Shown here: positions 23,040 through 37,091 of the stretch, in pieces
Position numbering within the stretch: the stretch's first letter is position 1
Layout of the letters: each line of letters opens with the position of its first letter
DNA from: Gavia stellata
Taxonomy: Eukaryota; Chordata; Aves; Gaviiformes; Gaviidae
Length of the DNA stretch: 64,000 nucleotides
NCBI RefSeq assembly: GCF_030936135.1
Contig: NW_026777121.1
Span: forward strand, 186,001 to 250,000
Direction: 5' to 3'
Notes under the pieces: model-generated
What the model saw: the letters and a program-made list of their open reading frames with translations, nothing else
Databases searched by the model: none
What the model was told of the DNA's origin: nothing
Made by a program: the position numbers and the translations under genes

Positions 23040-24150
23040 AGGGCTTCCTTGACTGAGCAGGCAAGAGAGTCTCTGCTAGCATATGCTTTGCCCAGCAATA
23101 CCTCAGCGCAAAAGGCAGAGCTGACAGCCTTGACGAAGGCGTTAGAACTGAGCGAAGGAAAGAGAGTAAACATTTGGACTGACTCAAAGGATGCTTTTGG
23201 TGTAGTACGTGTCCATGGGATATTATGGAAAGAAAGAGGACTATTATCCTCTCAAAGGGGCAAACATCAAATACAAAGAGGAAATACTGGAATTGTTCCA
23301 AGCAGTCCAGAGACCGATCAAAGCGGCAATCGTGCACTGTAAAGCACATCAATCAGGAAACAGGAAAGAAGCTATAGGGAACAATTAGCTGATAGAACAG
23401 CTAAAGGAATAGCACAAAGGAATGCCTTACAAATGGCATTAATTCCTACAAAGAACATTACATTACCAAAAGAGAAACCTCAATATTCGGAGGAAGATGA
23501 GAAACTAGGGAAGTTATTAGACGCAAAAAGGAATTTAGCAGGATGGTGGGTCACAGTTCAGGGACAGGTAGTAATTCCCCCACTTCCGATGAGAGAAATA
23601 TTATAAACAAAACATAAAGAGTGCCATTGGGGTCCAGAAGCATTAGTCACCTTTTTAAAGAGATATGTGGTGTCTCTAAGAATGTTAGAAGTGGCTCAAA
23701 TGATTTCTGCCAAGTGTGAGATTTGTTTGCGAAACAATCCGGTGGTAAAGAGAAGACTTCCAATGGGAACCTTGAAATCGGGAGTACAACCTGGAGATTA
23801 TTGGCAACTTGATTTTTCAAAATTACCCAGACAAAAAGGGTATCGATACATTCTGGTGGGGGTTGATACTTTTACAGAATGGCCTCAAGCTTTTCCTTGT
23901 CAGACCAATCAAGCAAAGAAAATCATTAAATGGTTGTTACAAAAAATAATTCCAAGATTTGGAGCACCTATTGGAATATCTTCTGATAGAGGCCCACATT
24001 TTGTTGCAGATGTAGTACAAAATCTTAGCAAAGTTCTGGGAATTACCTGAAATTTACGTACCCCCTGGAGGCCTCAATCGAGTGGAAAAGCAGAAAGAAT
24101 GAATCAGACATTAAAAAGGCAAATTAGCAAAATACATCGGGAGACAAATT
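23040..24150 (+). pseudogene. ERV pol remnant: RNase H and integrase (copy 1)
   Basis: RNase H part: SAQKAELTAL (catalytic Glu) and WTDSKDAF (catalytic Asp) at about 23100-23200. Integrase from about 23430: zinc-binding HKECHWG and KCEICLRN, then WQLDFSKLP and SSDRGPHF for the first two catalytic Asp, and GKAERMNQ for the catalytic Glu, which lies beyond a TGA at about 24048. A second stop (TAA at about 23604) is unique to this copy; copy 2 has CAA there. Describes an old, inactive copy. Confidence 0.85.
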
Positions 24151-25330
24151 GGCTACTACAACTAGTGAACTGGCTAAATTGCAACAGCCTTTGCAATCTT
24201 CCCTATTGGCTTTAGAAACTAATCAGTGGCTGTTGTCAAACATAGTACCAAAATGGGAAAAGGTGAATGGAGACGACCATGAAATGATTGTAGATGGACT
24301 CGGGTGGTCCAAGATAACCTATCTTTGGCTCCCAGTTGTATCCAGGCTCAACTGTGGGCGCAATCAGTAGCTGCTTCAATCATAAGAGAGGGTGAAGAAG
24401 GCACTCTCCCCACCAAGATTCGAAAAATAATCTGCGAGAGTGCCACTAATTTAGAGAAAAAACTCCAGTCCTGGTGGAATTTGGTAAACTTTACCTACGA
24501 TCCCGTCACAAGTACAGCCACAACTTTTGTATGAACTATGCACAATGCTTCAATATATTCGACTTACCCTGTTATTGCATTAGGATTGAATCACAATGGA
24601 ACCATACTCTATCCATTTGAGCACAGAATATGAGCCCAAAAAGTGGGACAGAAATGACAAACTCTAGATTTTGAACAACAAGGGTTGTTGTACGAGAACA
24701 ACAAGGGTTCATCTGTGAAGGTAATGCAATCACAGGTCGGGATATCTGTTTAGATACTGAACAAAATGTTTGCCATTTTGAGACTCGCCCTGACGAAAAC
24801 CCTGAAACACTGCTTATATATATATATTGGTAAGGGCTGTGTATGTTTGAGAACAGCTTGTGATTTTATATCCGTAGATGATGTAGTTATAGATACTAGG
24901 AATCACTCAGATTTTTGCGTTTGTAATTTCACTGAAATCATGGGACGTGATTTTTTTTTCTTATTTGACTCCAGTCACACCTCACCAGCTCTTGCAATCT
25001 AATTATACATCAATTCAGGAACTGTTGCCTACACCCATTGGATTGAATCTCACTTTAGTGAAACAATTGCTACAACACCAGGATTTAATCAAAATTTTGA
25101 AAAAGGTCAAGGAAAATGGACAAAGAACTTGAATAACTCTTCATCACAATGTAGAAGAAATACACCGTGTTTTAGGGAGGGTGGAAAAGGATGCGGAACA
25201 TAAATGGCGGGACACTCTTTTCGGGTGGTCACCTACTGCTACAGGCATCCTAAATAAGTTATGCCACCCTATCGTTGTTCTCCTGATATTGATTTTTAAT
25301 CAGTCTTGTTTTATCAAGAATATATTATAA
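24149..25330 (+). pseudogene. ERV env remnant (copy 1)
   Basis: Envelope-like region in several broken frames: an N-terminal Leu/Gln-rich part, Cys-containing middle (CVCLRTACDF, CNFTEI), and a hydrophobic segment near the end (HPIVVLLILIF), as in a TM subunit. Relative to copy 2 it has a 1-base deletion at about 24303 and a TGA at about 25130 where copy 2 has TTA. Stops at about 24534 are shared. Assignment rests on position between integrase and polypurine tract and on these features. Confidence 0.7.
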
Positions 25331-25447
25331 ACTGGAGGATGATGAATCAATTAACTCGTTTGGCATCTATACTTGATGCACATAATCTACTTAACTGATT
25401 AAAATCAAACTATTGAAATCATTTTCAAAACTTTCAAAGGGGGGAAT

Positions 25448-26378
25448 TGTTGTAAATACTCTGATTTTTAAAAAAATAATCACAATATGATCATATAGAA
25501 AGGTTAAATTTGATTAATAAATAAAATAAATAAAATAATAAAATACAAATGCATAAGTTAGGATTCTTAAGTTAGAAACAATAACCATAGGAACCTCACC
25601 AGGGAGTCGCTGTTCTGTACTAAGGAACCAACAGTGACGAGATGGAACGATGAAGAATCAAATAGAAAAGTCTTGTTTGAGTCCTGTGACAATGTGACCT
25701 GATACGCACCAGTGATGCGGCTTGGAAAATTCCTTACCTTTCCCATCTTGATTCGAATATCAAGAATGCCAATCAATAAATATTAATAGAAATAACCACT
25801 GATTAATTTAAGTATGGATATTGAGAGAATAGTATAATCCAGAGAGCGATTAATAAAAATTAAATTATATATATTCTGTATGAAGGTAACCAGGTATGAT
25901 TTATCTGTGATTCAATCATAAACTAACTGTTGAACAATGTAGCATTGTGAATAGGTAGAATTTGCCTGTCAAGAGAACGATAAGTTACAGGCCTGGCCCC
26001 TAAACCGAGGAAAACTTAAGAAGATTCCAAGAATGGGATTTAGCATGCGCAAAGATGGGGTTCAACTAGAGGACACCATGAGGAAGACTATGGACGACCA
26101 CCAGAGGACCTTAGACGACCACCTGCGTACCTGAAGGCGCATGCGTCACGAGCATTTACATAGACTAACGAGTTCTCGGAAACTCCATGAATATGTTAAC
26201 TGTTTCTTGGAAATATGATGAATATGTATCCTTTGATTGTCTATAACTTTTGTAGCAGAGAAACTAAACATGCACGCTAGGTGGAGTGATGCCCTGTGCG
26301 TCCAGCGCTGCACTAAAGAAGTGCCTGCTCACCTACATACATTGTGTAGATGAGTTTTTATATTACAGATTTGTAACA
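25448..26378 (+). mobile_element. ERV 3' LTR (copy 1)
   Basis: 931 bp starting TGTTGTAAATACTCTG directly after the polypurine tract and ending TTTGTAACA. Includes CCTGTGCGTCCAGCGCTGCAC near the 3' end, resembling the corresponding part of the 54.3 kb LTR. The duplication between copies 1 and 2 stops exactly at this 3' edge. Confidence 0.85.
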
Positions 26379-27440
26379 GGCTGGCTAACCCAGGGAGGAA
26401 CTGCAACCACATACACCAGCATAGGCTTCTCAGACTCTGCAGGCAGGGTGCCGGGGGCAGTGAGGAGGCGTCCAGGGGACAGCAGCATGGAGCAACATCA
26501 TCTCACACCCCGTGTGTGAAAGCAGAATGACGGGGCACCCGTCTCCACCCTCCGCTGGACTCCTTGCCCACAGACATGGAAAAAACTGATCGAGGACGCA
26601 AAGTTCAAGGGCACGCTGGGCTGCAGCCACCATTCGGTCGTAGAATTTAAAAACCAGAGAGAAGCGAGCAAACCAGCAGAATCACAATGCTGGACTTCAG
26701 CAGAGCAGACTGCTGCTTCCTGAAGAGCTTCTAGGCAGGAGCCAACAGGAGACTGGCCTGGAGGGCAAAGGGGAGCAGGGCAACGGGTTGAACTTCAAGG
26801 ACAACAGCCCCCACCTCCCCAGACACCAGAAGGGTCCATGCCAAGACACAGAGTTGGTCACAAGTAGCAGAAGGCCAGCACTGACAGACAGGAAACTCCT
26901 GACCCAGCTCAAACACCAAAAAGGAAGAACACCCAAGGCGCACGCAGAGATGGGACACCCAGGACGAACAGAGAGACACTGCGCAAGCATGCAGGGATGG
27001 ACTGTGGAAAGCCACAGCTTAGCTGGAGACAAACCAGGAAGAGAGGAAGGACAACAGGAAGGGCTTCTGGAAGCAGAAGGAAGCCTAAGGGAAATGCAAG
27101 CCACTGCTCAACAGGAAGGGAACTTACTGGCAAAGGACAGGGGAAAAGCTAGAAAAGATGCTACCCGGGGCAGGGATGTGTGGGCAGGGGGGGTGTGGGG
27201 GTGTTTCTGGGTGGGATTCTGACTCAAGACAAGGAAAGGTGCTCACCACGAGGGTGCCCAAGCACTGGAACAAGTTGCCAGAGACGATGCTGAATCTGCC
27301 TCCTTGGAGATACCCCAAACAGGACTGCACGCAGCACGGAGCAACATGATCTGACTGGACCTGCTCTGAGCAGGAAATCAGACCAGATGGCAGCGGGAGG
27401 ACCCCCCCAGCCTACCCCAGTCTATGAATCCCCAGTGATT
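26379..27440 (+). mobile_element. CR1 relic, internally deleted
   Basis: Scattered CR1 ORF2 similarity: CAATGCTGGACTTCAGCAGA (about 26686-26705), the basic linker region at about 26980-27100, and then the 3' part (CACTGGAACAAGTTGCCAGA, 27261-27280; CCTGCTCTGAGCAGG, about 27360). Reverse transcriptase is missing. No open frame survives. The first 250 bases are less certain. Confidence 0.6.
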
Positions 27441-29353
27441 TCTCATGTCACTCCAGTATTCCCCAAATTCATCACCAGCAACTGCTCATGTTAAGAGCTC
27501 TACAAAAGCGTTTGCAGAGCACTATACTTGCTCCTAGGACACCCGGGGACTTGCTGAAGACAGCAACCCTTGCCTTCCATCGCTTCTAGAGAACCAAAGC
27601 ACAGCAAGCCTAGGGCACACTAAAGCCATTGCAGACAGGCAACAGAAACGAAGGCAGAGTTTAAAGGCTAGGTCTTCCCATCTGAAGCCATCTGAGGCCA
27701 CACGGGGGCAAGTAAAACAGTTCTAGAAAGCACAGGGCTGGCAGGCACATGAGAAGACACAGCAGAGTTCCTCCTGGGGAAAGCTGGCCATGTTCAGCTC
27801 AAGTTCCTCCCCCCACCTTTCTCTCCCTGGGGAGGAAGAAGAAACCACATTCAGCTAACCTTGCTTTCACCCTGTTGTGGAGGGCACCCAGTAACTCAAT
27901 GAACTGGTCAGACTCTTGGGCGGTATCTGATACAGAGACATCCCCCTTCGGGCTCAATAGAAAAGTCTTTATAGCTAGACAATAGAAATCTACATACAGG
28001 TATCAGTATTTACAGACTTCTAAACTATCAGTACTTTTACAGAAATAGCATCCATAAAAACATTCCCATTTAAGTACAACTGCGGGCAGGACTACGCTTC
28101 AAGCACAGAGAACCACACAGAGCAAAGGGAAAGCACGTTGACCCACGACAGCTATCTCAGGATGGCTCAGGAGCGATATTACTCTGCAAGGGTCCACAAC
28201 AACTAGAAACCTTGCTACTGGCCTCCCCACAGGGAACAAGTGTTCCACGCTTGCTTTTCCCAAATGCAAGATGCTACCACAAGTGCCAGCCATGACGCCG
28301 TCTTTACCAAGCAGAAAGGGGAATCCCTCCACCCTACTAAGTGAATTCCCCTTGGGAAGGCAGAGAGGAAGGAACCAAGGAGATTGCCCTTCAGGAATGC
28401 AATAAGCCTTGGACAGAACAGGCTGATCTAAGAACAGACAGGAATTTTTATGAAATACGTCAAGTGGAAGGTGGTTTGGCCTTGGCCTTTTCCCACTTGC
28501 TAGCAAGAAGTAATGCATTTCAAAGCAAAGGCTATTCTAGAATAACCTGAGGTGCTGCTGCTAAACGTCCCCATTTCGCGTGGCTGGGTGCAAGCGGACC
28601 TGTCAGACAGACAGACAGGAGCTGTCAGGTACCGGTACTTGGAGGATACGCATATAGGAAAAGCTAGGAGAAGGCAGAACAGGCTACACGTGGCTTTCAG
28701 TCGGGTCAAAGCATTCCGCACCATCACTAAGCACGAGTGGGAACACGAGCTACCGCTACACTAGCTTGTGAAATCTGGATTAGGTGTCAGCTAAACAAGG
28801 CATTCCTTTCTACCAGGTTTTGCTTCCATTCAACTTCTCACCTCCAGAATACTCTTTCTTTGCAACTCGTGTTTCTTACCATCAAGCTTGAAAGACATCT
28901 AAGAGCGGATCCCTGCCCTGTATCGCAGAGAAGCCGACTTGGTGACCAGTCTGCTCTAGTCTCCTCACCTTAGTTTCAAGCTTGTCAGAAGATCCTGCAA
29001 GAGACGAGCGGCATTACTACACTGTGATACAGAAGAACAATAACACAGAGCGACTCACTTCTGGGTTGCCAAACGTAACGGTTCTTTGAATTAGAGGTGG
29101 ATTTTTCTTTTTTAAAAGTACAGATACTCCTGCGACAGCTCTTTAGAATACAATACATCATCAACTAGCTGTCCCTACCTGTATTTCCTTGTTGTTAGTT
29201 TAGACAAGATCTTTCAAAACTCAGAGAAAAAAAAGGAAGATGAAAAAAACCAAACCCCAAACCCTAAAAAAACTCTCAAAATCCCAAACTACAAGCCCAA
29301 AGAATCTGTTTCTTCAAGTCATAATAAAGTATTGAAACAAAATGTTATCTTAC
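27441..29353. other. Low-copy island; intronic, weak exon candidates
   Basis: No retroelement recognised. Two minus-strand candidates are worth recording: 28969-28994 (26 bp between a CTCTTGCAG acceptor and GTGAGG donor, phase-compatible with the 29354-29483 exon) and about 27873-27960, an open stretch including QESDQFIELLGALHNRVK ending at a GTTAGC donor. Both are weak. Nothing else is supported. Confidence 0.35.
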
Positions 29354-29483
29354 CTTCCAAAGTCCTACTACGAGTCCTGGATTCAGACTGAAGAGCTGGA
29401 CAAGCTCATCAGCACCAACGGCTACACTACTTTCAGTCAGGTTAGCAAGATGGTATTCAGCAATTAAGGAACGTCGACGAGGT
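29354..29483 (-). CDS. Unrecognised internal exon, intact frame and splice sites
   Basis: A 130-bp minus-strand open exon with a CTTTTCAAAG acceptor and an AAG|GTAAGA donor. The 43 complete codons include RRRSLIAEYHLANL and GADELVQLFSLNPG, with a codon pattern and composition unlike the AT-rich flanks. I do not recognise the gene. It lies in the island between copies 1 and 2, so it may be a fragment of a gene captured in the same way as E2F3 and CDKAL1. The call rests on splice sites and coding character only. Confidence 0.5.
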
Positions 29484-30487
29484 CTTTGAAAAGAAGAGAC
29501 AGAATGTAGCAACAAGACTATGTCTCCTTATTTATGTAAAAGTTCAGCCCAATTTCATTTTTCACTCTGAAGTCTGACCAACAGCACATGATGGAAACAG
29601 TTTGGAAAGCATTCAGCATGCACAGCCATAAAATCACTTTTAAACAACTGCAGCATACGAGCAGGATCTCAACACCTAACAACTGAAATGCACAACGGTG
29701 AACAACATTTCACAAAGGTGAACAACAATTCTCTCTTTTCAGAGCTCTACTGCTAGGGGTTTTGTGTAAGCAGCATGTAGCCAATACTGTATGTATTAAA
29801 ATGACACGTAAGACAGAGACAAGTGGAAAACTCCTTGACAGCAACCTAATACGTACATACCTCAAATACACACTTTTAATTTAAACATCTTTGCTCAGAA
29901 TATAATGCCAAAAGAATATAGTACACACTTAAGTTACAAAACAACAGCTATCCCACATTGTGCTGTGGGCTATTTTTTTTATATGCATATACTTATATTG
30001 TACACGCAGCCAAACACCAAGTTCCCTACATTCACATACACACCTCTCCAACAGAAAAAAATAAACCTTAGTAACAGAGATCACCCCATTGTAGCCATCA
30101 ACAGTTCCACTCTCAATGTCTCACATTAAATTCTCCTAGATTTACATGTTTGTTTCATGCTCATTTCGAGCTATGCCTTAGATTCAGCTTGCCAAGGCAG
30201 GACCTATCAGTCTGTATCTTGCATGCCAGTAGCTACATTAACCTATGAATTCATGTCAGAGCTTGCTGCATTATACCTATCTCTTGCTAAAAAGCCCGAG
30301 CAATGAAGAGAAGGACACAGGCTTTGGAAGAAATATTACAGAGAAGCTTTCTAAGAAACAGTTAACTTGTTAAGTCAAACCAAGGCCAGATAGCTCCTAC
30401 AGACACATTATCAACCAGTTACACCAAAACCCCCTCAAAAATCCTCTATTAACACTCGCCCATTCTTGCTGGGAGCTCTGCTTTGGT
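29484..30487. other. Low-copy AT-rich sequence, nothing recognised
   Basis: AT-rich intron-like DNA up to the left boundary of copy 2. No exon, LTR or CR1 piece seen. Confidence 0.45.
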
Positions 30488-30663
30488 TCTGAGAACCCTC
30501 CTCTCTGACCAGGCACGGTTTCAGCCCTTTTGAGTGGCTCTTTCCCTTTGTACCCTACTTGACTGCCTGCAGCCTCGTTTTGCAGGCGCCGGGCGTGGAA
30601 GTCCTTGCCTCGCACGGGAGACTGAATTGGACTGAAGCATGGTTAGCTGTGAAAATTGGCAAG

Positions 30664-32654
<1,991 letters not shown>

Positions 32655-32775
32655 CTGGAAGGCAGAGGGAGAGAGGGGTCAGAGGGAGCGGAGCCATGTG
32701 CTGCAGCAGCCCTGCAGTTGCCTGTCTTCTGCTTCATAATGGAAAGGGGAAAGCAGCGCTACGGAGGGCGTGACT

Positions 32776-33764
32776 GCCATAAAGGGCTCCTATAAAAAAA
32801 ATGGTGAACCACTGCAAACAAGCCCAAGGGTGAAGCGCTCCAAAAGCCCCCCAGCGTGGAGCGCTCCCAAAATAATACCAAACACTGCAGGGATCCCCCA
32901 CACACAAAAAAAAGAATGGTACAGGATTCCCCCAAAAAGGTAATGGTGACAAGCTCCCAAAAGCCACAATGGTGAGGCACTCCTGCGGGGCTGCACTCCA
33001 GAAATCCTAGGTATTGTAATGTTCCAAAAAACAGCAAAACCATAAAGAGCTCCCAAAAAGCAAGATCGTGAAGCCCTCCAGCAAGCCCCAGGGTGCTAAG
33101 TTCCAAAAAAGTACCAGGCTGCAGAGCTCCAAACAAGGCCCAGGATGCCCGACTCCCGAAAATACCAAACGCACACTGCAGAATCTCCCCCCAGAAAAAC
33201 CCCAAATGGTGCAGGGACGCCTTCCAAAACACCACCAAACGGTGCAGGACTCCCCCCAAAAAACACCCAACAGTGAAGGACTCCCGCAAAAAAACACCCA
33301 AAGGTGCAGGACTCCCCCCCAAAAATTAACGGTGAACGGCTCCCAAAAATCCAAATGGTGCTGCACTCCCCCGGAGCAGTGACATGAAGGCCTCAAAAAA
33401 TCCCGCGTTTTGTAATATTCCAAAACATAGCAAAACCATGAAGGCCTCCAAAACACACAATGGTGAAGCCCTCCAAACAAGCCCCAGGGTGCAGAGCTCA
33501 AAAAAAGTGCCGGGTTGGAGACTCCCAAACACCCCAAATGATGCAGGACTCCCTGAAAAACATGCAAATGGTGCAGGAGTCCCCCCCAAAAAAACCCTAA
33601 ATGGTGCAAGACTTACCAGGAAAACAAAAAAGAAACGGTTTGCCCTCCTCTGGGGTGGAACAGTGAAGCACTCCAAGAATTCCCCGTTTTGTAATATTCC
33701 CCAAAATAGCAAAGCCATAAAGGGCTCCAAAAAACAAAATGGTGAACCACTGAAAACATGCCTG
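32776..33764. repeat. AT/GC-alternating minisatellite, copy 2 part I
   Basis: Nearly identical to 17160-18148. Small differences (for example GAAGCGCTCC near 32834) are shared with copy 3 and not with copy 1. Confidence 0.85.
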
Positions 33765-34388
33765 TCACGTTACAAGGACTGAGCAATTTGGCAGAAAATA
33801 AACCCCCGTGCGTTCCAGCTTGTCCTCAGATATCAGAGGGGCTGGGGGCGGCTAGGCTTAGATTCTGGGTGGTGCCCATTTCCTGTATTACAAGTCCGAT
33901 CGTGTTCTATATAAACATATATACACACACAGTCATATATAGATAGATAGATATAATCTTAACGATTACGGATGCACTTGTAACTCCATACACTTTCAGT
34001 CTAGCCACGTTGCATGAACTAGCACGGCCACCCTTAAGGAATTTAACTGCGTTCAATGAGAACTCTTACTGCCCACAAAGGTGGTACAGATAGTTTGAAT
34101 ATGAGTAATACAGCCTGGCTACAAGCGCGCTAGATCACAAAACACGTGGTATAGCCAAGTGTTAGTATGCGAAAGATAGCCACCTACAAGCGCATTAAAT
34201 CACAAAACAACTCTACAGAGGTTGCCAAATCTCCCGGGGGGGGACACACTTGGTATAGCCAAGTGTCCAAATCTTACTCAGAGGCATCCCTCTGGGGGGG
34301 AAGAGAGGTTCAGCCCGTCGACTGATCCCAGATGTCAGAGCAGGTCTGCGATGGTATCTTCCCTAACATCCCTCCTCTCTTAAGCTTA
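33765..34388 (-). mobile_element. LTR-like element, inverted, inside minisatellite (copy 2)
   Basis: As at 18149-18775, but with a shorter CA run and ending at TCTTAAGCTT joined directly to minisatellite; the downstream 0.63 kb seen in copy 1 is deleted. Confidence 0.6.
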
Positions 34389-36233
34389 AGCACCAGGGTG
34401 GAGCGCTCCCAAAACAATACCAAACACTGCAGGAGTCCCACCAAAAAAAAGATGCAGGAATCCCCCAAAAAGGTAACGGTGACCAGCTCCCAAAACCCAA
34501 AATGGTGAGGCACTCCTGCGGGGCAGCAGGCTGAGGCACTCCAGAAACCCCGGCTTTTGTAATGTTCCAAAAACCAGCAAAGCCCTAAAGGGCTCCAGAA
34601 AACAAAACAGTGAACCCTTCAAACAAGCCCCATGGTGCAGAGTCCCAAAAAAGTACCGGGCTGGAGAGCTTCAAAACAGACCCAGGGTGCAGGACTCCAC
34701 AAAATACACCAAACAGTTCGGAAACTGCCCCCAAAGGGTGCAGGAGTCCCCCAGAAAAACACCAAACGGTGCAGGACTCCCCCAGAAAGATAAGTGAATG
34801 ATTCCCAAAAAACAAATCGTCAGGCACTCCTGCCGGGTGGCGCGGTGAGGCACTCCAAACATCCCGGGTTTTGTAATATTCCAAAACATAGCAAAACCAT
34901 AGAAGGCTCCAAAACCCAAAATGGTAAAGTCCTCCAAACAAGCCTCAGGGGGCAGAGCTCCAAAAAGGACCGGCTTGGAGAGCTCCAAAAAAGCCCCAGG
35001 CTGCAGGACTCCCAAAAAACCCACCAAACTGTGCAGAATTTCCCCCAAAATAACCTTAAAATGGTACACTACTCCCTCCAAAAAAACACCAAACGCTGCA
35101 AGACTCCTCCAGAAAATACTAACTGGGAATGGCTCTGAAAAACCAAATGGCGAGGCACTCCTCCAGGGCGGCGTTGTGAAGGCCTTCAGAAATCTTGGGT
35201 CCTGCAATATTCCAAAAAATAACAAAACCGCAAAAGGCCGCCGAAAAACAAAACTGTGAAGCACTCCAAACAAGCCCCAGGGTGCAGAGCCCCCAGACAC
35301 ACAGAGGGTGCAGGACTCCCCAAAAGAATACCAAATGGTGAACAGCTCCCAAAACACCAAATGGGGATGCACTCCTCCGGGGCAGCGCAGGGAGGTGAAG
35401 CACTCCAAAAAATCCCGGGTTTGGTAAAATTTCAAAAAATAGCAAAACTGTAAAGGGCTCCCCCCAAAACAAATAAAATGGTGAAGCCCTTGAAAAAAGC
35501 CCCAGTGTGCAGGGCTCCCCCCTAAAAAAAACCCAAATTGTGAAGGACTCCCAAAAGCCCCAAACTGTGAAGGACGCCCAAAAAAACAAATGGTGATGCA
35601 GTCCTCCAGGACGGCGCGGTGAAGCACTCCAAAAAATGCCAGGTCTCCTACTATTCCATAGAATAGCAAAACTGTAAAGGGTTCCCAAAATACAAAATGG
35701 TGAAGCCCTCCAAACAAGCCACAGGGCGCAGAGCTCCAAAAAACCACCGGGTTGGACTGCTCCCAAAAAGCCCCAGGGTGGAGAGCTCCAAACACCACTA
35801 CGAGGGAGGACTCTGAAAAAGCCCAGGATGGAGCACTCTTAAAAAGCACCGGGGTTAAGCGCTCCAAAATATCCAACTGGTGAAGCAAACCAAAAAAGCC
35901 CCGCAAAGAGGGCTCCCAAAAAGCCAAACAGTGACAGACTCCCAGAAAAACCAAATGGTGAAGCACTCCTCTGGGGTGGCGCAGTGATGCACTCCAGAAA
36001 TGCCGGGTCCTGTAGCATTCCAGAAAATAGTGAAACCATAAAGGGCTTCCAAAAAAACGAAATGGTGAAGCATTCCAAAAAAGCCCCGGGGTGCAGAGCT
36101 CCAAAACACCCAAGTGATGGAGCGCTCCCAAAAAGCCCCATGGTGAAGCGCTCCCAAAAAGCCCCCAACAGAAAGCTCCAAAAGCGCCACACAGTGCAGG
36201 ACTGCGAGAAAAGCCCCACGGTGCAGTAAAGCA
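34389..36233. repeat. AT/GC-alternating minisatellite, copy 2 part II
   Basis: Contains an uninterrupted 525-codon minus-strand frame (34671-36248) rich in Phe, Leu, Gly and Trp, with further overlapping frames of 215 and 150 codons. The coexistence of several long frames in one repeat argues that they reflect repeat composition and not a gene. Confidence 0.85.
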
Positions 36234-37091
36234 CTCCTCCAGAGCCATATGCTGATGTGCTCCTCACATGCTTCAAAACTAGCGTGGGCAATCCTAGATT
36301 GGGGGCAATCCTAGAAAACAGCAGTGGAATAGGTATTTTTATTCCCTTTCAGAAACTCCTAGCCAACAACTCTACAATGCTCCTGCCAATCTCCTAAAGA
36401 CAGTCATTCCTAGCAAGTCCTGTCAAAAGTCCTTGAATGCATCCCAATTCTTCATCTCCTAGGGGTTCCTGGGAAATTCCTCATTTCTCCCTCCTTTTGC
36501 TGTGCCAGAGAGCCACACTACACATTTCCACAACGGAAAGGCTGCCTGCGCAGAGCCAGACTGCACCTGAGGGGGACACAAATGCCACACCTCTTCCCAG
36601 ACCCCTGCTATTTATTGCACAGGGATTAGTCCATTCTGTGGCCAACTGCTCTTCATGCTTCCTAGAGAGCTTTCACCCTTCACAGGTGGCACCTCCGCAG
36701 GGGCACAACCCACTTCTCTGCCTTTGAGGAAACCCGCAACCCACAGGCGGCCCTTTCTCGCTGAGATACAAGGTGGCCCCCAAAACATTCCCCTCAGCCC
36801 CTTCAAATGACCACCTGCAGAGCTCCCAGTTCACCTGGGAGCCACCTCTCTGCTCCTCTGGTCACTCTCACCTCGCCCTCGCTGTTCACCTGCTACCCAA
36901 GCAGCACAAAGTCCACGTCCGTGGCAATGCAGAAGGCTCAGCCGAGCTCCCCAGGCTGAAGCTAGAAGACATGCAGACAGCAGAGCCTCGGCGGATGGAC
37001 AAAAGCGTTTGGACTATGTCCCTGCTTGCCATCTATAGCTTGACTAGAACTTGACAGTATGTTACCTGCCTACACTCAGAAGAGTCTGGCT
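36234..37091. other. Duplicated non-coding spacer (copy 2)
   Basis: Counterpart of 21276-22131; no feature recognised. Confidence 0.5.

Larger units (their letters stand above)
14878..26378. repeat. Large segmental duplication, copy 1
   Basis: About 11.5 kb matching 30488-42510. The left edge is inside the acrosin 3' flank; the right edge coincides with the 3' end of an ERV LTR. Copy 1 has about 0.6 kb (18776-19428) that copies 2 and 3 lack, and lacks about 0.87 kb and 0.28 kb of the degenerate tandem repeat that copy 2 has. Confidence 0.9.
22985..26378 (+). mobile_element. Truncated endogenous retrovirus with 3' LTR, copy 1
   Basis: Runs from the RNase H end of pol through integrase and env to a polypurine tract (25436-25446) and the 3' LTR. 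Gag, protease, most of reverse transcriptase and the 5' LTR are absent. It is broken by stops and frameshifts, more than its duplicate at 39104-42510. Gamma-like integrase architecture; exact genus not determined. Confidence 0.9.

Noticed and set aside
28552..28764. Coding exon around the CAGACAGACAGACAGG run on the + strand
   Set aside because: The frame crosses a short tandem run and has no splice-site support.
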